A stretch of 64,000 nucleotides of DNA from Candidatus Chloroploca asiatica (GCF_002532075.1 NZ_LYXE01000127.1:62001-126000), one strand, 5' to 3'; shown: positions 43,929 through 52,734, counted from the first letter of the stretch. The notes: generated by a model from the letters alone, not told the origin. Made by a program: numbers and translations.

Positions 43929-45270
43929 GTTCAATGATCCGGAGGATTGCTTCGGCTCGCTCGGCTTCGTCATACCCAACCCCGTCGGGGTGGTAGCGTG
44001 CCTGTTCGTAGATCTGGGTCAGCGTGGTGAGGGCTGGTTCGGACGGGCTGTGGGGCGCGGTGGTGTGCGCAAATTCGGTGGGCGTCTGGGCGTCATGGCG
44101 CACAAGCCCCTTCGCTTCGAGGCGCAAAAGCATCCGTACATAGGCTCGCCGCGTGCGTGTGGTGGCATCATTGCCCTTCAGATCTGCCAGCGCTGCCCGT
44201 AAGCCGGTGCGATGAGCGCTAAACGGATGACGTAGGCGGCTCAACAGGCTTCGCACGTCTTCGCCAAGGCTCTGCAGCACGCCCAGCGACTCGCGTTCTT
44301 CGTTCATCTGGGTGCTGGTGCTGGTGCGTCGACGCCAGAGCATAATCGCGATGAGCAGCAGGATCAGCGGGATGACCGCCAGCAGCAGACTTGCCCCCTC
44401 CACCAGAGCTCCGATCGAGGGCACTGGCGCGAGCACCTCAACCCCCGGTTGACCGCCCTCGGGTGGCGGTATCGGGCGCAAGTCGAACCCGTCGAGGGCT
44501 TCAAGCACCCGTTCGAGCAACCAGCGTAGGGGCTCACCAAAGATCGTTAGCACGAGCCAGACAAGGATCCCGCCGATGAGCGCAAACGGCAGCACTACGA
44601 TGCGTAGCCCAAACTCGACTGTGCCAAGCAGTTCATCGCCACCGATGAGTCCTACGCCAAGGATCGCCAGGCCGAGCACCATCGCCACCGATCCGAGCAT
44701 CGTTGCCAGCCAGCGCCAGTTCAAGCTCCGCTCTCCATCGTTGGTGGCCTGCGCATGCGTGAGTGCCAGTGCCAGCAACCCGGTTGCCCCAAACCCTACA
44801 ATATGAAGCAGCATCTCCGGAGCATTCAACGGCCTGCCTGTGCCCATCAAGGTTCCCAGCAGCAAACTTGCTACAGCCAGCGCCGCACCGCGCCCAAAGA
44901 GCACCCCGGCGGCATTGCCGTCGCGATGATCGATCTGCATCCCACGCCAGAAGAGCACAAGGCCCACCAGCAAGAGCGTATATGCCCCGGCAAAACCGGG
45001 TTGACCTGGCTGGAGGCGTTGGAAGAGCGCAGCGACGTTCCCCGCCGCAAAGAGTGGCACCAGCAGCGCACTCGCCATGGCACTCACGGCGAGCAACCCA
45101 CGCTGTCGCCCCAGGCTTAGCCGTCGCGTCGCATGTTGGCTCAGCCAACCCAGGCCTACCACAACGAAGAGCAGTGGCCACGGGGCTGTCAGCGTCGTCA
45201 ACGCCAGCAATGGCAGGCTTATCACCGTCGTCGCAAGGGCTAGCAGTACCAGCACAAAAAAGAGGCGCAT
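43903..45270 (-). CDS. Multi-pass membrane protein with C-terminal DUF4129 domain
   Basis: This 455-aa protein has about eight to nine hydrophobic segments in its first 320 residues, starting MRLFFVLVLLALATTVISL. A basic cytoplasmic region follows, ending in a DUF4129 domain (AYVRMLLRLEAKGLVRHDAQ, TPTEFAH, TLTQIYEQARYHPDG, ERAEAILRIIE). DUF4129 proteins often accompany membrane transglutaminases, but none is adjacent here. The function is unknown. It follows rpmG after a terminator. Confidence 0.82.
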   Translation of the reverse strand: MRLFFVLVLLALATTVISLPLLALTTLTAPWPLLFVVVGLGWLSQHATRRLSLGRQRGLLAVSAMASALLVPLFAAGNVAALFQRLQPGQPGFAGAYTLLLVGLVLFWRGMQIDHRDGNAAGVLFGRGAALAVASLLLGTLMGTGRPLNAPEMLLHIVGFGATGLLALALTHAQATNDGERSLNWRWLATMLGSVAMVLGLAILGVGLIGGDELLGTVEFGLRIVVLPFALIGGILVWLVLTIFGEPLRWLLERVLEALDGFDLRPIPPPEGGQPGVEVLAPVPSIGALVEGASLLLAVIPLILLLIAIMLWRRRTSTSTQMNEERESLGVLQSLGEDVRSLLSRLRHPFSAHRTGLRAALADLKGNDATTRTRRAYVRMLLRLEAKGLVRHDAQTPTEFAHTTAPHSPSEPALTTLTQIYEQARYHPDGVGYDEAERAEAILRIIEHERKPEPS

Positions 45271-45274
45271 ACAG

Positions 45275-45316
45275 GGGAAAAAGCAGCGAGGGCAGGCTCA
45301 TCGGCCTGCCCTCGCT
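45275..45316 (-). terminator. rpmG terminator
   Basis: A perfect 13-bp stem (45285-45297 with 45304-45316) has a 6-nt loop and is followed on the minus strand by a T run. It lies 11 nt after the rpmG stop. Confidence 0.8.
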
Positions 45317-45326
45317 TGGTGGTAGA

Positions 45327-45491
45327 CTACTTTGTTTCGCGGTAGGTTACGTGGCGGCGCACCAGAGGATCATACTTGCGGAGTTCGATCCGGCTGGGAT
45401 CATTCCGCCGATTCTTCATCGTTGTATACGAATGACCACTCTCGGTGCTCTTCAACTTAATCACGATCCGATTGCCCTTTTTCGAAGCCAT
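45327..45491 (-). CDS. rpmG: 50S ribosomal protein L33
   Basis: This short gene encodes 54 residues. The product begins [18 protein letters not shown], continues through [20 protein letters not shown] and ends [11 protein letters not shown], a standard L33 of the large ribosomal subunit. The zinc-binding cysteines of the alternative form are absent, so this is the zinc-free type. AGAGGA precedes the ATG at 45491. The usual neighbours (tRNA-Trp, secE, nusG) are missing. It lies 62 nt after the ArsA-type gene and ends at its own terminator. Confidence 0.93.
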   Translation of the reverse strand: MASKKGNRIVIKLKSTESGHSYTTMKNRRNDPSRIELRKYDPLVRRHVTYRETK

Positions 45492-45553
45492 GGCTCAATT
45501 CCTCTCTGGCGCAGCAAAACGCGCTCTCTGGCGCACTGCCGACCATTGTAGCA

Positions 45554-46750
45554 TTATTTCTCAGCACCGGCAAGCGGAGCCGTTACTTCTGCCTTGCGGA
45601 AAATGATCCGCAGTGCCTCGTTTTCAAAATACGCATCCTGGGCCCGTAGCCGGGCGAGACTCTGGGGCAGCACAATGCGGTGGCGATGCCAGCCTACCGA
45701 GATCAGCAACTCGTCGGCGCTCTGCGCCAGGTGTACCTGATCCTCTGAGGCAAACGGAAGCGGAATGATCAGATCAAACCCACCGACCATCTTTTCAACC
45801 CGTTGTACAGGCCCATGGTAGAGGAACTCGGCCGGATCTTGCTGATCAAACAGGTGATCGGCCAGACGACTGAGGTTCTCGATGCCAACAATCTCACGTT
45901 CAAAGTGAGGCGCACGCAGGATCGGCAGTGGCTCGAACATCTCATTCACGAGCGGGGCATACTCTTGCTGCATATTGCGCCACGAGGTAAAGTGGCGATC
46001 GACGTCTGTCGGCAAAATGCGATTGACGACCACCGCATCAACCGCATACCCAAAGAGGCTCAGATAGGTCAGGCTGCGCTGGGCTTCACGGATCACCATC
46101 TTTTCGAGGTTCATCACAATGCGTGCCGTCGTCACCTGCTGATCAGTCAAAATATGGCGAACATCGACAAGGGCATCAATCGCCTGTTGGGCCGACGCGA
46201 GCACATCATCGGCGGCGATCGGCATATCAGTCACCCGTTTGGCAACCGGGCGGACGACTTTGAGCAACGCGCGGGCAATCGGAAAGAGCCGCCCGATCCA
46301 CCAGCGCATAATATCGGGTAGTGACAGCAAGCGCAAGGTCTCACCAGTCGGCGCGGCGTCAACGACCAGCACATCATACTTTTGCTCATCATAGTGGCGC
46401 TTGATCTGCAGGAGACTGAAGAGTTCTTCGGTTCCAGGAATGACTGATAGCTCACCCTGGGCAATCGTCTCGACGCCCTGCCATGCCAGCAGATCCGCGA
46501 GGTACTGTGACACCTGCCCCCAGCTTGACTCGAGCTCGTGCAGCGCGTTGATCTCTTGCGCCCAAAGATTCGGATGGACCAGGATCGGCTCGGCGCGCAA
46601 CTCGACCCCGAGTGAGTCGCCAAGTGAGTGGGCTGCATCAGTACTCAAGACAATCGTACGATAGCCACGCTGGGCGCAGCGCAGCGCGGTTGCGGAGGCA
46701 ACACTTGTCTTGCCGACCCCGCCTTTGCCAGTATAAAAAAGGATGCGCAT
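45554..46750 (-). CDS. ArsA/Get3 family ATPase
   Basis: This 398-aa P-loop ATPase has the deviant Walker A FYTGKGGVGKTSVA at its N-terminus, the Switch I segment STDAAHSLGDSL and the A-loop-like VDAAPTGETLRLLSLP, all typical of the ArsA/Get3 (GET3) family. Only one ATPase half is present. Known members pump arsenite with ArsB or target membrane proteins. No arsB or arsR is nearby, so arsenic transport is unlikely. Single-domain copies are common in green phototrophs, where the role is unclear. Confidence 0.88.
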   Translation of the reverse strand: MRILFYTGKGGVGKTSVASATALRCAQRGYRTIVLSTDAAHSLGDSLGVELRAEPILVHPNLWAQEINALHELESSWGQVSQYLADLLAWQGVETIAQGELSVIPGTEELFSLLQIKRHYDEQKYDVLVVDAAPTGETLRLLSLPDIMRWWIGRLFPIARALLKVVRPVAKRVTDMPIAADDVLASAQQAIDALVDVRHILTDQQVTTARIVMNLEKMVIREAQRSLTYLSLFGYAVDAVVVNRILPTDVDRHFTSWRNMQQEYAPLVNEMFEPLPILRAPHFEREIVGIENLSRLADHLFDQQDPAEFLYHGPVQRVEKMVGGFDLIIPLPFASEDQVHLAQSADELLISVGWHRHRIVLPQSLARLRAQDAYFENEALRIIFRKAEVTAPLAGAEK

Positions 46751-46787
46751 GGAGACCCTATCTAGAGGAGACGAACATCAGACACGT

Positions 46788-47543
46788 TCAAGTACGCTGA
46801 CCTTGGGTTGGTTCTTGCAAGGCCAGTTCGACCTGTTCCCACCAGGCTCGCACAATCGCGGCATTCGTACCATACCATGGAAGGTCAGGGCGTGGATCGT
46901 GACGCAGCCCGGGAATGATAACTTTGCGTGAGCCCTCAAGCAACCCGGCTGTAAGCGGCACCACCCCATCACCCCACTGCTCACCCGACCCATCGATCAT
47001 TGCATAGCTCTGCCATGCCCCGCGTTCTGGTGGCTGGCCCTGTTGCACCCCGTAGATGCCTCGCCCCATCACGCTAATATAATGCATGAAACGCCAGTAA
47101 GCCCCAGGATAGCGTGCCTGCACAAACGCGATCTGATTCAGCCCACCCTGACGCCCGAGCCGCGTCGTCGTATGGGGCGTCCCCAAGGTTACCAGGGCGC
47201 TGACGTGGTTGAAACCATTGTACACGAGGCGACGTGGGCCATACGGCTGATCGCCCAGATAGATCCGACAAAGAACCCCACCGGCACTGTGGGCCACCAG
47301 AATGACTTTGCGGGTCTGTTGTTCGGCCAGGATATCGCGAACGGCTAGATCAAGAACCCGTAAGAGTGCTCCATAACTATCACTGGCAACAACGCCCGTC
47401 CATTCAAAGAGGGTAATCGGCGCAACTTTGACGACGCGCCCGCTGACTTGACCCACCAATTGCTGCAGCTGATTGTATAACGAGTAGTTGCTTCCAAAGC
47501 CCCCTACAATCAGGATTGGCTCTCTGCCGATAATGTCACTCAT
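46788..47543 (-). CDS. Alpha/beta hydrolase (lipase/esterase-like)
   Basis: This 251-aa protein has a class-1 lipase-like fold. GGFGSNYSLY near the start is an oxyanion-hole-type segment, VILVAHSAGGVLCRIYLGD carries the nucleophile serine (A-H-S-A-G), and GDGVVPL and PGLRHDPR offer the Asp and His of the triad. No signal peptide is seen. It would hydrolyse an ester or thioester; the substrate is unknown. GAGGA precedes the ATG. It shares a 126-nt divergent region with trmB. Confidence 0.85.
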   Translation of the reverse strand: MSDIIGREPILIVGGFGSNYSLYNQLQQLVGQVSGRVVKVAPITLFEWTGVVASDSYGALLRVLDLAVRDILAEQQTRKVILVAHSAGGVLCRIYLGDQPYGPRRLVYNGFNHVSALVTLGTPHTTTRLGRQGGLNQIAFVQARYPGAYWRFMHYISVMGRGIYGVQQGQPPERGAWQSYAMIDGSGEQWGDGVVPLTAGLLEGSRKVIIPGLRHDPRPDLPWYGTNAAIVRAWWEQVELALQEPTQGQRT

Positions 47544-47586
47544 CGGCTTATCCTCGTTTCACGGCAACATAGCTTCCATGCACGCT

Positions 47587-47619
47587 ATTATAACAAAATT
47601 GCAAGCCATGGGGTATAAT
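47587..47619. promoter_or_regulatory. Divergent -10 boxes between the lipase gene and trmB
   Basis: A TATAAT on the plus strand (47614-47619; TAACAA 17 bp upstream) and a TATAAT on the minus strand (47592-47587) lie back to back. They could serve trmB and the lipase gene. The -35 boxes are weak. Confidence 0.4.
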
Positions 47620-47669
47620 CGCGTGGTTTCATTGGCAAATGTCAACTTCTACGGTAGCAGGAAAGCAAC

Positions 47670-48368
47670 ATGGGACGTGGACGTTATCCGGCGCGGTTAA
47701 AAGTAGTGCCGCCGCCCGAAGAACTTGCCGCACGCTATCTGCACATCTGGCCTGGACATACGCTCTATGCCCATGCCGAACAGTTTCCGCCCCTCTCATC
47801 ACCAGGTCTTTTTGGCAATGAGCAGCCGCTCGCTCTCGATATCGGGTGTGCCACTGGTGAGCTTGTGCTGGCCCTTGCCGCAGCCTCCCCAGAGTGCAAC
47901 TATGTCGGCCTCGACATTGTGGCCAAGCCGCTCTGGCGCGCTGTCGAACGGGCGGCGGCGGCGGATCTGCGCAATGTCTGTTTTATCCAGGCTGATGCCC
48001 GCTTGGCTTATCGCCAGATCCCTGCTGCCAGTCTCGCCATGGCCTATGTCCATTTTCCTGCCCCCCTCTTGCGTAACCGCCAACGCAATCAGCGCCTCAT
48101 TTCGCCAACCCTGTTGACCCAAATGGAGCGCTGCCTTGCCCCTGAGGGCCGCTTGAGTATCATGACTGATCAGCCGGCCCTCTTTGCCGAATGCGAAACG
48201 TTGCTGCTTCACCATCCGGGTTTGCTCCCTCTGCCCCCCGAGGCCTGGTCAGTAGCCCTGACTGGCATGATCAAATCACATTATTACCAGCGCTGGGAGG
48301 ACCGTGGCCGCCCAATCCTTCGCCTTGAGTTGATGCACAATCTTCGCACAGCGTTAACTGGGTCATAA
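47670..48368 (+). CDS. trmB: tRNA (guanine-N7-)-methyltransferase
   Basis: This 232-aa SAM-dependent enzyme probably makes m7G46 in tRNA. The SAM motif is ALDIGCATGELVLALA, followed by NYVGLDIVAKPLWRAVE and FIQADA. The motif usually written NFPDPWxKxRHxKRR reads VHFPAPLLRNRQRNQRLI here, a diverged but recognisable form. AGGAAAG precedes the ATG. Because of the altered motif a related methylation target cannot be excluded. Confidence 0.83.
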   Translation: MGRGRYPARLKVVPPPEELAARYLHIWPGHTLYAHAEQFPPLSSPGLFGNEQPLALDIGCATGELVLALAAASPECNYVGLDIVAKPLWRAVERAAAADLRNVCFIQADARLAYRQIPAASLAMAYVHFPAPLLRNRQRNQRLISPTLLTQMERCLAPEGRLSIMTDQPALFAECETLLLHHPGLLPLPPEAWSVALTGMIKSHYYQRWEDRGRPILRLELMHNLRTALTGS

Positions 48369-48376
48369 ATGCACAA
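48369..48376 (-). promoter_or_regulatory. Outlying inverted copy of the carH operator motif
   Basis: ATGCACAA, the reverse complement of TTGTGCAT, lies at the end of trmB about 80 nt upstream of the paired copies. It may be an auxiliary CarH-type site or chance. Confidence 0.3.
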
Positions 48377-48449
48377 CTTTTGTTGCGATCTTGCAATATA
48401 ATCTCACCTCGTTTTAAGCGCCTGGCGCGTTCTGAAGCCTTATAATCTG

Positions 48450-48479
48450 TTGTGCATTTCATTGACACCGTTTGTGCAT
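48450..48479 (+). promoter_or_regulatory. Direct repeats (putative CarH operator) over the carH promoter
   Basis: TTGTGCAT occurs at 48450-48457 and again at 48472-48479, exactly 22 bp (two 11-bp units) apart, flanking and overlapping the -35 box. CarH binds tandem 11-bp repeats as a tetramer, so autorepression is plausible. The middle 11-bp unit matches only weakly. Confidence 0.5.
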
Positions 48480-48490
48480 CATGTTACAAT
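48462..48490 (+). promoter_or_regulatory. carH promoter
   Basis: A consensus TTGACA and a TACAAT are 17 bp apart, with a predicted start near 48497 and a ~55-nt leader containing AGGAAGG. Confidence 0.75.
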
Positions 48491-48551
48491 GTGAGAAACA
48501 AAAGGAACACCTTTTGTCCAGGGTCTCAACCTTTCAGGAAGGCAGCCAGTC

Positions 48552-49499
48552 ATGGCCCAGCAGCATTTTTTGACACAATTCTCTGACAAGCCACGTTACA
48601 ACACCAAAGCCGTTGCTCAGGAGACAGGTGTCCCAGCGGATACTTTTCGTGCCTGGGAACGGCGCTACGGTGTTCCGCGGCCGCAACGTACTGAAGGTGG
48701 GCACCGACTCTACTCTGAGCGTGATATTGCCACGATTCGTTGGCTCCGTGATCGTACCGCTGAAGGTCTGACAATCAGCCAGGCGATTGCACTGATGACC
48801 GACGGTAACGAGGCTAATCTCTCGTGGTTGAGTACGGCGGTTGATACAGAACCACATACCTGGGAGCGGTTGAACAGTCGGCTCTTTTCAGCGCTGACTG
48901 ATTTTGACTCAACCCGCGCTGAACAGATCCTCGGTGAAGGGTTTGCCCTCTATCCGATGGAAGAGGTCTTTCTCAAACTGGTTCAGCCAGTGATGGTTGA
49001 GATCGGTGAGCAGTGGCACGCCGGGCGGATCACCGTCACCGCCGAGCATTTTGCGACCCAGTTTGTGCGCCGCAAGCTTTCGAGTCTCTTCAATACGTAC
49101 AATATTACCGACGGGCGCGGCCTCGTTCTGCTTGCCTGTGCGCCAAGCGAGCAGCACGATCTTGGCGTTCTTATGCTCGCGGTCTTCCTCGTGCGTCACG
49201 GCTGGCAGGTGATCTATCTTGGCCCTGAAGTGCCCGTTCGTGATCTGATTGATACGGTGCGTCATCTGCAACCTGACATTGTTGCGGTTGCCGCCTCTAC
49301 CACCGAGTCGGCTACCCAACTCCTCGAAGCGGGGCGCGCCATTACCGCGCTTCCACCACCGACGCCTCACTTTGGCTATGGTGGACGCGCTTTTAATCTC
49401 AATCCGATGCTGATCCAGCGTATGCCAGGCGCTTTCCTTGGGCGCGATGCCCAGGAGGCTGTTGATACAATTGCCGATCTGTTGAGCGCCAGTCGCTAA
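48552..49499 (+). CDS. carH: MerR-type B12-dependent light-sensing regulator (CarH/LitR family)
   Basis: This 315-aa protein has an N-terminal MerR helix-turn-helix (YNTKAVAQETGVPADTFRAW, ERRYGVPRP, GGHRLYSERDI), a helical bundle with the W-x9-EH motif (WHAGRITVTAEH) that caps the cobalamin, and a B12-binding Rossmann domain with the cobalt-ligand motif EQHDLGVLML. CarH tetramers bind adenosylcobalamin and repress carotenoid genes in the dark; light breaks the tetramer. Phytoene synthase lies directly downstream, as expected. The operator-like repeats at its own promoter suggest autoregulation. Confidence 0.92.
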   Translation: MAQQHFLTQFSDKPRYNTKAVAQETGVPADTFRAWERRYGVPRPQRTEGGHRLYSERDIATIRWLRDRTAEGLTISQAIALMTDGNEANLSWLSTAVDTEPHTWERLNSRLFSALTDFDSTRAEQILGEGFALYPMEEVFLKLVQPVMVEIGEQWHAGRITVTAEHFATQFVRRKLSSLFNTYNITDGRGLVLLACAPSEQHDLGVLMLAVFLVRHGWQVIYLGPEVPVRDLIDTVRHLQPDIVAVAASTTESATQLLEAGRAITALPPPTPHFGYGGRAFNLNPMLIQRMPGAFLGRDAQEAVDTIADLLSASR

Positions 49500-49536
49500 G
49501 CTTTCTGCCCACCAATGTGTTCTGTTTGAACGAAAA

Positions 49537-49558
49537 AGCCAGCGTCGCTGGCTTTTTT
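49537..49558 (+). terminator. carH terminator
   Basis: A short GC-rich stem around 49537-49552 is followed by six T. It lies 38 nt after the carH stop. Confidence 0.8.
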
Positions 49559-49607
49559 GTGTCTGTAAAGAGCTATGCGCAGCGCCTGCGGCCCCCAAAA
49601 GAATTTC

Positions 49608-49660
49608 GCTTATACTGGCAAAAACGGCCAACTTCGCTGGCCGTTTTTGCCAGTATAAGC
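49608..49660. terminator. 23-bp perfect hairpin downstream of carH
   Basis: Arms 49608-49630 and 49638-49660 match perfectly around a 7-nt loop, with T5 inside the right arm. It is a second, much longer hairpin after the short terminator. Confidence 0.7.
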
Positions 49661-49691
49661 ACGGGTTTTGAGGGCGTTAGCCCTCATGTTG

Positions 49692-49785
49692 ATGCACATG
49701 AGCCGCACGCTCCCTCCCTTCTCCCCCACTTCTGGCTCTTATGGGCCAGAAGTGGGTTGCCTTCTGGCACTGATTCACGTATTAT
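49692..49785 (+). promoter_or_regulatory. crtB promoter region with dyad and possible CarH half-site
   Basis: TTGCCT (49757-49762) and TATTAT (49780-49785) are 17 bp apart. A perfect 12-bp inverted repeat (49725-49736 with 49745-49756) ends right at the -35 box. ATGCACA at 49692-49698 is an inverted match to the carH repeat. These suggest regulated transcription of crtB. Confidence 0.5.
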
Positions 49786-49840
49786 GAAAAGAGAACACTT
49801 TGTGATCTTCGTGTGTGTCTCAAGTTTGAAGGAGAGCCGC

Positions 49841-50836
49841 GTGTCGCTGAACTCCGTGCCCTCACTGGCGCTTCACGCAACCGGTACGCGTCGAGCCCAA
49901 CCTTTGCCTGCGGAGGAGCAGCTCGCGCTGTTGTTTCATCTGACTGATCTTGCTCCCCAGGTTGGCTCTGATGAATGGCCGCCCCATCCACCTGATGCGA
50001 CGGCTGCAGCGTATCTCGAGTGTGAACGCATTATCCGCCAGCATTCCAAGAGTTTCTATTTTAGTTCGCAGTTTCTTGCCCCTGATGTGCGTAAGGCGGT
50101 ACGTGCCCTCTATGCGTTCTGCCGTATGACCGATGATACGGTTGACATGGCAACAAGTGATCCGGCTCGTGCGCTCGCTGCCTGGGTACAACAGGTGCGC
50201 GCACCACGCCCGGTTCCCGATAATCCGGTGCTTGTTGCCTGGTACGATACCCGTGTGCGTTATCAGTTGGCTCCCCAGCTTGTTGATGAGCTGCTTGCCG
50301 GGGTGGCGATGGATTTGACTATCAATCGCTACGAGACGTTTGCTGACCTCTGGCTCTATTGCTATCGGGTGGCGTCGGTTGTTGGTCTGTTGGTGATGGG
50401 TATTACCGGCCACGCTCCTGGGGCAGAACCCTATGCGATCAAGCTGGGGGTCGCCCTCCAGATGACCAATATTCTGCGCGATGTCGGCGAAGATGCGCGC
50501 CGTGGCCGAGTCTATCTGCCCCAGGAAGATCTAGAACGGTTTGGTTTGACCGCCGATGATATCCTGGCTGGGGTCTATGATCGCCGTTTCCGCGATCTCA
50601 TGCGCTTTGAAATTGACCGCGCCCATCGCCTCTATGAGGAGAGTTGGCCCGGTATTGCACTCTTGCCCCCTGAGAGCCGGTTTGCTGTTGCTGCGGCGAG
50701 CCGGGTCTATCAGGGTATTCTTGATAAAATTGTCTTGAACCATTATGACGCCCATACCCGCCGAGCCTATTTGAAGCTCCACGAGAAGTTGGTGCGTATG
50801 CCCCGGATCTGGTGGGGTGTGAGGAGATTTAAGTAA
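49841..50836 (+). CDS. crtB: Phytoene synthase (squalene/phytoene synthase family)
   Basis: This 331-aa enzyme condenses two geranylgeranyl diphosphates into phytoene, the first committed step of carotenoid synthesis. The two Asp-rich motifs are DDTVD (residues 98-102) and DVGED, followed by RGRVYLPQEDLERFGLT, which is typical of CrtB. The GTG at 49841 has AAGGAG (49829-49834) six nt upstream and begins where the family begins. The open frame extends to 49517, but that part crosses two hairpins and is not coding. Light control through the adjacent carH is likely. Confidence 0.9.
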   Translation: MSLNSVPSLALHATGTRRAQPLPAEEQLALLFHLTDLAPQVGSDEWPPHPPDATAAAYLECERIIRQHSKSFYFSSQFLAPDVRKAVRALYAFCRMTDDTVDMATSDPARALAAWVQQVRAPRPVPDNPVLVAWYDTRVRYQLAPQLVDELLAGVAMDLTINRYETFADLWLYCYRVASVVGLLVMGITGHAPGAEPYAIKLGVALQMTNILRDVGEDARRGRVYLPQEDLERFGLTADDILAGVYDRRFRDLMRFEIDRAHRLYEESWPGIALLPPESRFAVAAASRVYQGILDKIVLNHYDAHTRRAYLKLHEKLVRMPRIWWGVRRFK

Positions 50837-50840
50837 TTCT

Positions 50841-51392
50841 ATGACGACAATGGTTGCCGTGAATCGCAGCAAGGCGCCCCAAGTCTGGCCGCGGTGGCTC
50901 TTTGATACCTTTTTGTGGGTGCTCTTGCTTGGCCCAATTATCTCGCCGCTCTTCCGGGCGACCGGGTTGCCGCTGGTGAGCGATGCCGGCGTGCTCGCTC
51001 GCGATCTGCTCTCCATCTATGTCTGTCCAACCCCTGAGCGCTCGTATCTGCTCTTTGGGTTGCCGATGGCCGTCTGTGCGCGCTGCTGGGGCGCAACGCT
51101 TGGTCTTTGGGGTGCACGCTTGCTCGTTGGCCGCTGGACGACTGATGCTGCCCGCCCACCCGCCGTGGTCGGCTGGTTCCTGGGCCTGCCCTGGCCGATA
51201 CGCCTGTTGCTCTGTGCCCTCCCGTTTTTGCTCTGGCCCCTTGAAATTGTCGGCCATTATCAGGGCCTCTGGTTTGCCCCGATGTGGCTCTTACTGCTCA
51301 ATGGCATCCAGGCTGGGTTTGCGGCTGGTCTCTTCTTCTGCTCGATCTGGCCCGGGATGTGGACCCCCGCCCACCATGGGTATGCTGCATAG
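50841..51392 (+). CDS. DUF2085 membrane protein
   Basis: This 183-aa protein has about four transmembrane segments. The conserved DUF2085 signature is seen as IYVCPTPERSYLLFGLPMAV followed by CARCWGATLG, with its two cysteine motifs (C-P near a Glu-Arg-Ser, and CARC). The function of the family is unknown. It starts 4 nt after crtB and is probably in the same transcript. Its 3' end is close to the start of the HtrA-like gene. Confidence 0.85.
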   Translation: MTTMVAVNRSKAPQVWPRWLFDTFLWVLLLGPIISPLFRATGLPLVSDAGVLARDLLSIYVCPTPERSYLLFGLPMAVCARCWGATLGLWGARLLVGRWTTDAARPPAVVGWFLGLPWPIRLLLCALPFLLWPLEIVGHYQGLWFAPMWLLLLNGIQAGFAAGLFFCSIWPGMWTPAHHGYAA

Positions 51393-51408
51393 TCTGGAAG
51401 GCTTTATC

Positions 51409-52680
51409 GTGCGTTTTTTGCTTCTATGCGGGTTGTGTCTGCTGCTCGTCGGGTGTTCCCTCCCGCCGATGCCGCTTGGCCAACGCCCTGATCCGACGGT
51501 TGAAGCGATTCAGACCCAGGTTGCGCTGATGGCCGAGGAACAGTTGCTCATGCTGGAGGCAACCCCGACCCCTCGCCCTCCATTACCAGTGCTGCCAACG
51601 CTTCCTCCCGTCTCGCCTCAGCCGACCCTTGGCGCTGAACTGACTGAACCATTGCTCAGTCAGGAGCGCTTGTTGGTTGAGTTGTTTCGTCGCGCTAATC
51701 CGGCTGTGGTGAGTATTGATGTGCTGGGCAGTAGTTTGCCCAGCAATCATCCGGCTATTCCTGGCTTGCCTGATGCCCGTTCCGGTCAGGGCTCGGGGTT
51801 TCTTTATGATGATCAGGGCCATATTGTGACCAATAATCACGTGGTTGCCCGGTCGTCACAGTTGCAGGTGCGCTTTTTTGATGGGACGACGGCGCTCGCT
51901 GATCTGGTGGGTACCGATCCTGATAGCGATCTCGCGGTGATCAGAGTTCGTCGCCTGCCTGAAGGCGTCGGCCCCCTCACCCTTGGCGAGTCACGTGCGG
52001 TTGAGGTTGGTCAGACGGCGGTCGCGATTGGTAGCCCCTTTGGTGAGCAAAACACCTTGACGGTTGGGGTGGTCAGTGGTGTTGGTCGTACCCTTCGTGG
52101 TCCAACTCGTTCGATTGGCACCTATAGCATTCCGAATATTATTCAGACCGATGCGTCGATCAATCCTGGCAATTCGGGTGGCCCATTGCTGAATATTCGG
52201 GGTGAAGTCATTGGCGTGAATACGGCGATTGCGGTCAGTCAGGGCAATAGCTCGTTTGAAGGGGTTGGGTACGCCGTGCCCGCGAGCACTGTGGCCAAGG
52301 TTGTTCCTGGCCTGATCAGTGAAGGTCGTTTTGACCATCCCTGGATGGGTATCGCCATGCTTTCACTTGATGCGCTGATGGCCGAACGGCTTGGTCTTGA
52401 GGTCGATCGTGGGGTGTTGATTACCGATGTGCGTTCGCCTAGCCCTGCTCAGCGCGCTGGTTTGCGGGCGGGTACCGGTGAACCGATTGAAGGCATGATG
52501 TCGCTCCAGGCCGGTGGCGATATTATTATCGCTATTGGTGGTCAGTTTGTTGCTGATAGCGATCAATTGCTTGGCTTGCTCGATCTCAATTACCGTGCCG
52601 GTGATACGGCAGTGCTGACGGTTGTTCGTGCCAATGGTACCACCGAAGAGGTTGACCTGCTGCTCGACGCTCGTCCCTAA
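51409..52680 (+). CDS. HtrA/DegP-like serine protease lipoprotein with one PDZ domain
   Basis: This 423-aa protease starts with a lipoprotein signal (MRFLLLCGLCLLLVGC; lipobox LVGC), so it is anchored on the outer face of the membrane. The trypsin-like triad is His in IVTNNHVV, Asp in DSDLAVI and Ser in GNSGGPLLN. A single PDZ domain follows (LGLEVDRGVLITDV, AGLRAG). It should degrade or refold misfolded envelope proteins. The GTG at 51409 with GGAAGG seven nt upstream gives the cleanest signal peptide; ATGs at 51376 and 51382 are possible. The Pro-rich segment after the signal is a linker. Confidence 0.9.
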   Translation: MRFLLLCGLCLLLVGCSLPPMPLGQRPDPTVEAIQTQVALMAEEQLLMLEATPTPRPPLPVLPTLPPVSPQPTLGAELTEPLLSQERLLVELFRRANPAVVSIDVLGSSLPSNHPAIPGLPDARSGQGSGFLYDDQGHIVTNNHVVARSSQLQVRFFDGTTALADLVGTDPDSDLAVIRVRRLPEGVGPLTLGESRAVEVGQTAVAIGSPFGEQNTLTVGVVSGVGRTLRGPTRSIGTYSIPNIIQTDASINPGNSGGPLLNIRGEVIGVNTAIAVSQGNSSFEGVGYAVPASTVAKVVPGLISEGRFDHPWMGIAMLSLDALMAERLGLEVDRGVLITDVRSPSPAQRAGLRAGTGEPIEGMMSLQAGGDIIIAIGGQFVADSDQLLGLLDLNYRAGDTAVLTVVRANGTTEEVDLLLDARP

Positions 52681-52688
52681 AGCCCCTC

Positions 52689-52733
52689 GTTGCACACAAA
52701 AACGCCAGCAACGCTGGCGTTTTTGTGTGCAAC
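52689..52733. terminator. 21-bp perfect hairpin after the HtrA-like gene
   Basis: Arms 52689-52709 and 52713-52733 are perfectly complementary with a 3-nt loop, and a T5 run is in the right arm. It begins 9 nt after the stop codon. Confidence 0.75.
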
Positions 52734-52734
52734 T

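Noticed and set aside
45554-46750. Arsenite efflux operon
   Set aside because: Only an ArsA/Get3-type ATPase is present; no arsB, arsR or arsC gene is near.
49517-49840. N-terminal extension of phytoene synthase
   Set aside because: The extension crosses a terminator, a 23-bp hairpin and the promoter; the GTG at 49841 with AAGGAG gives the family start.
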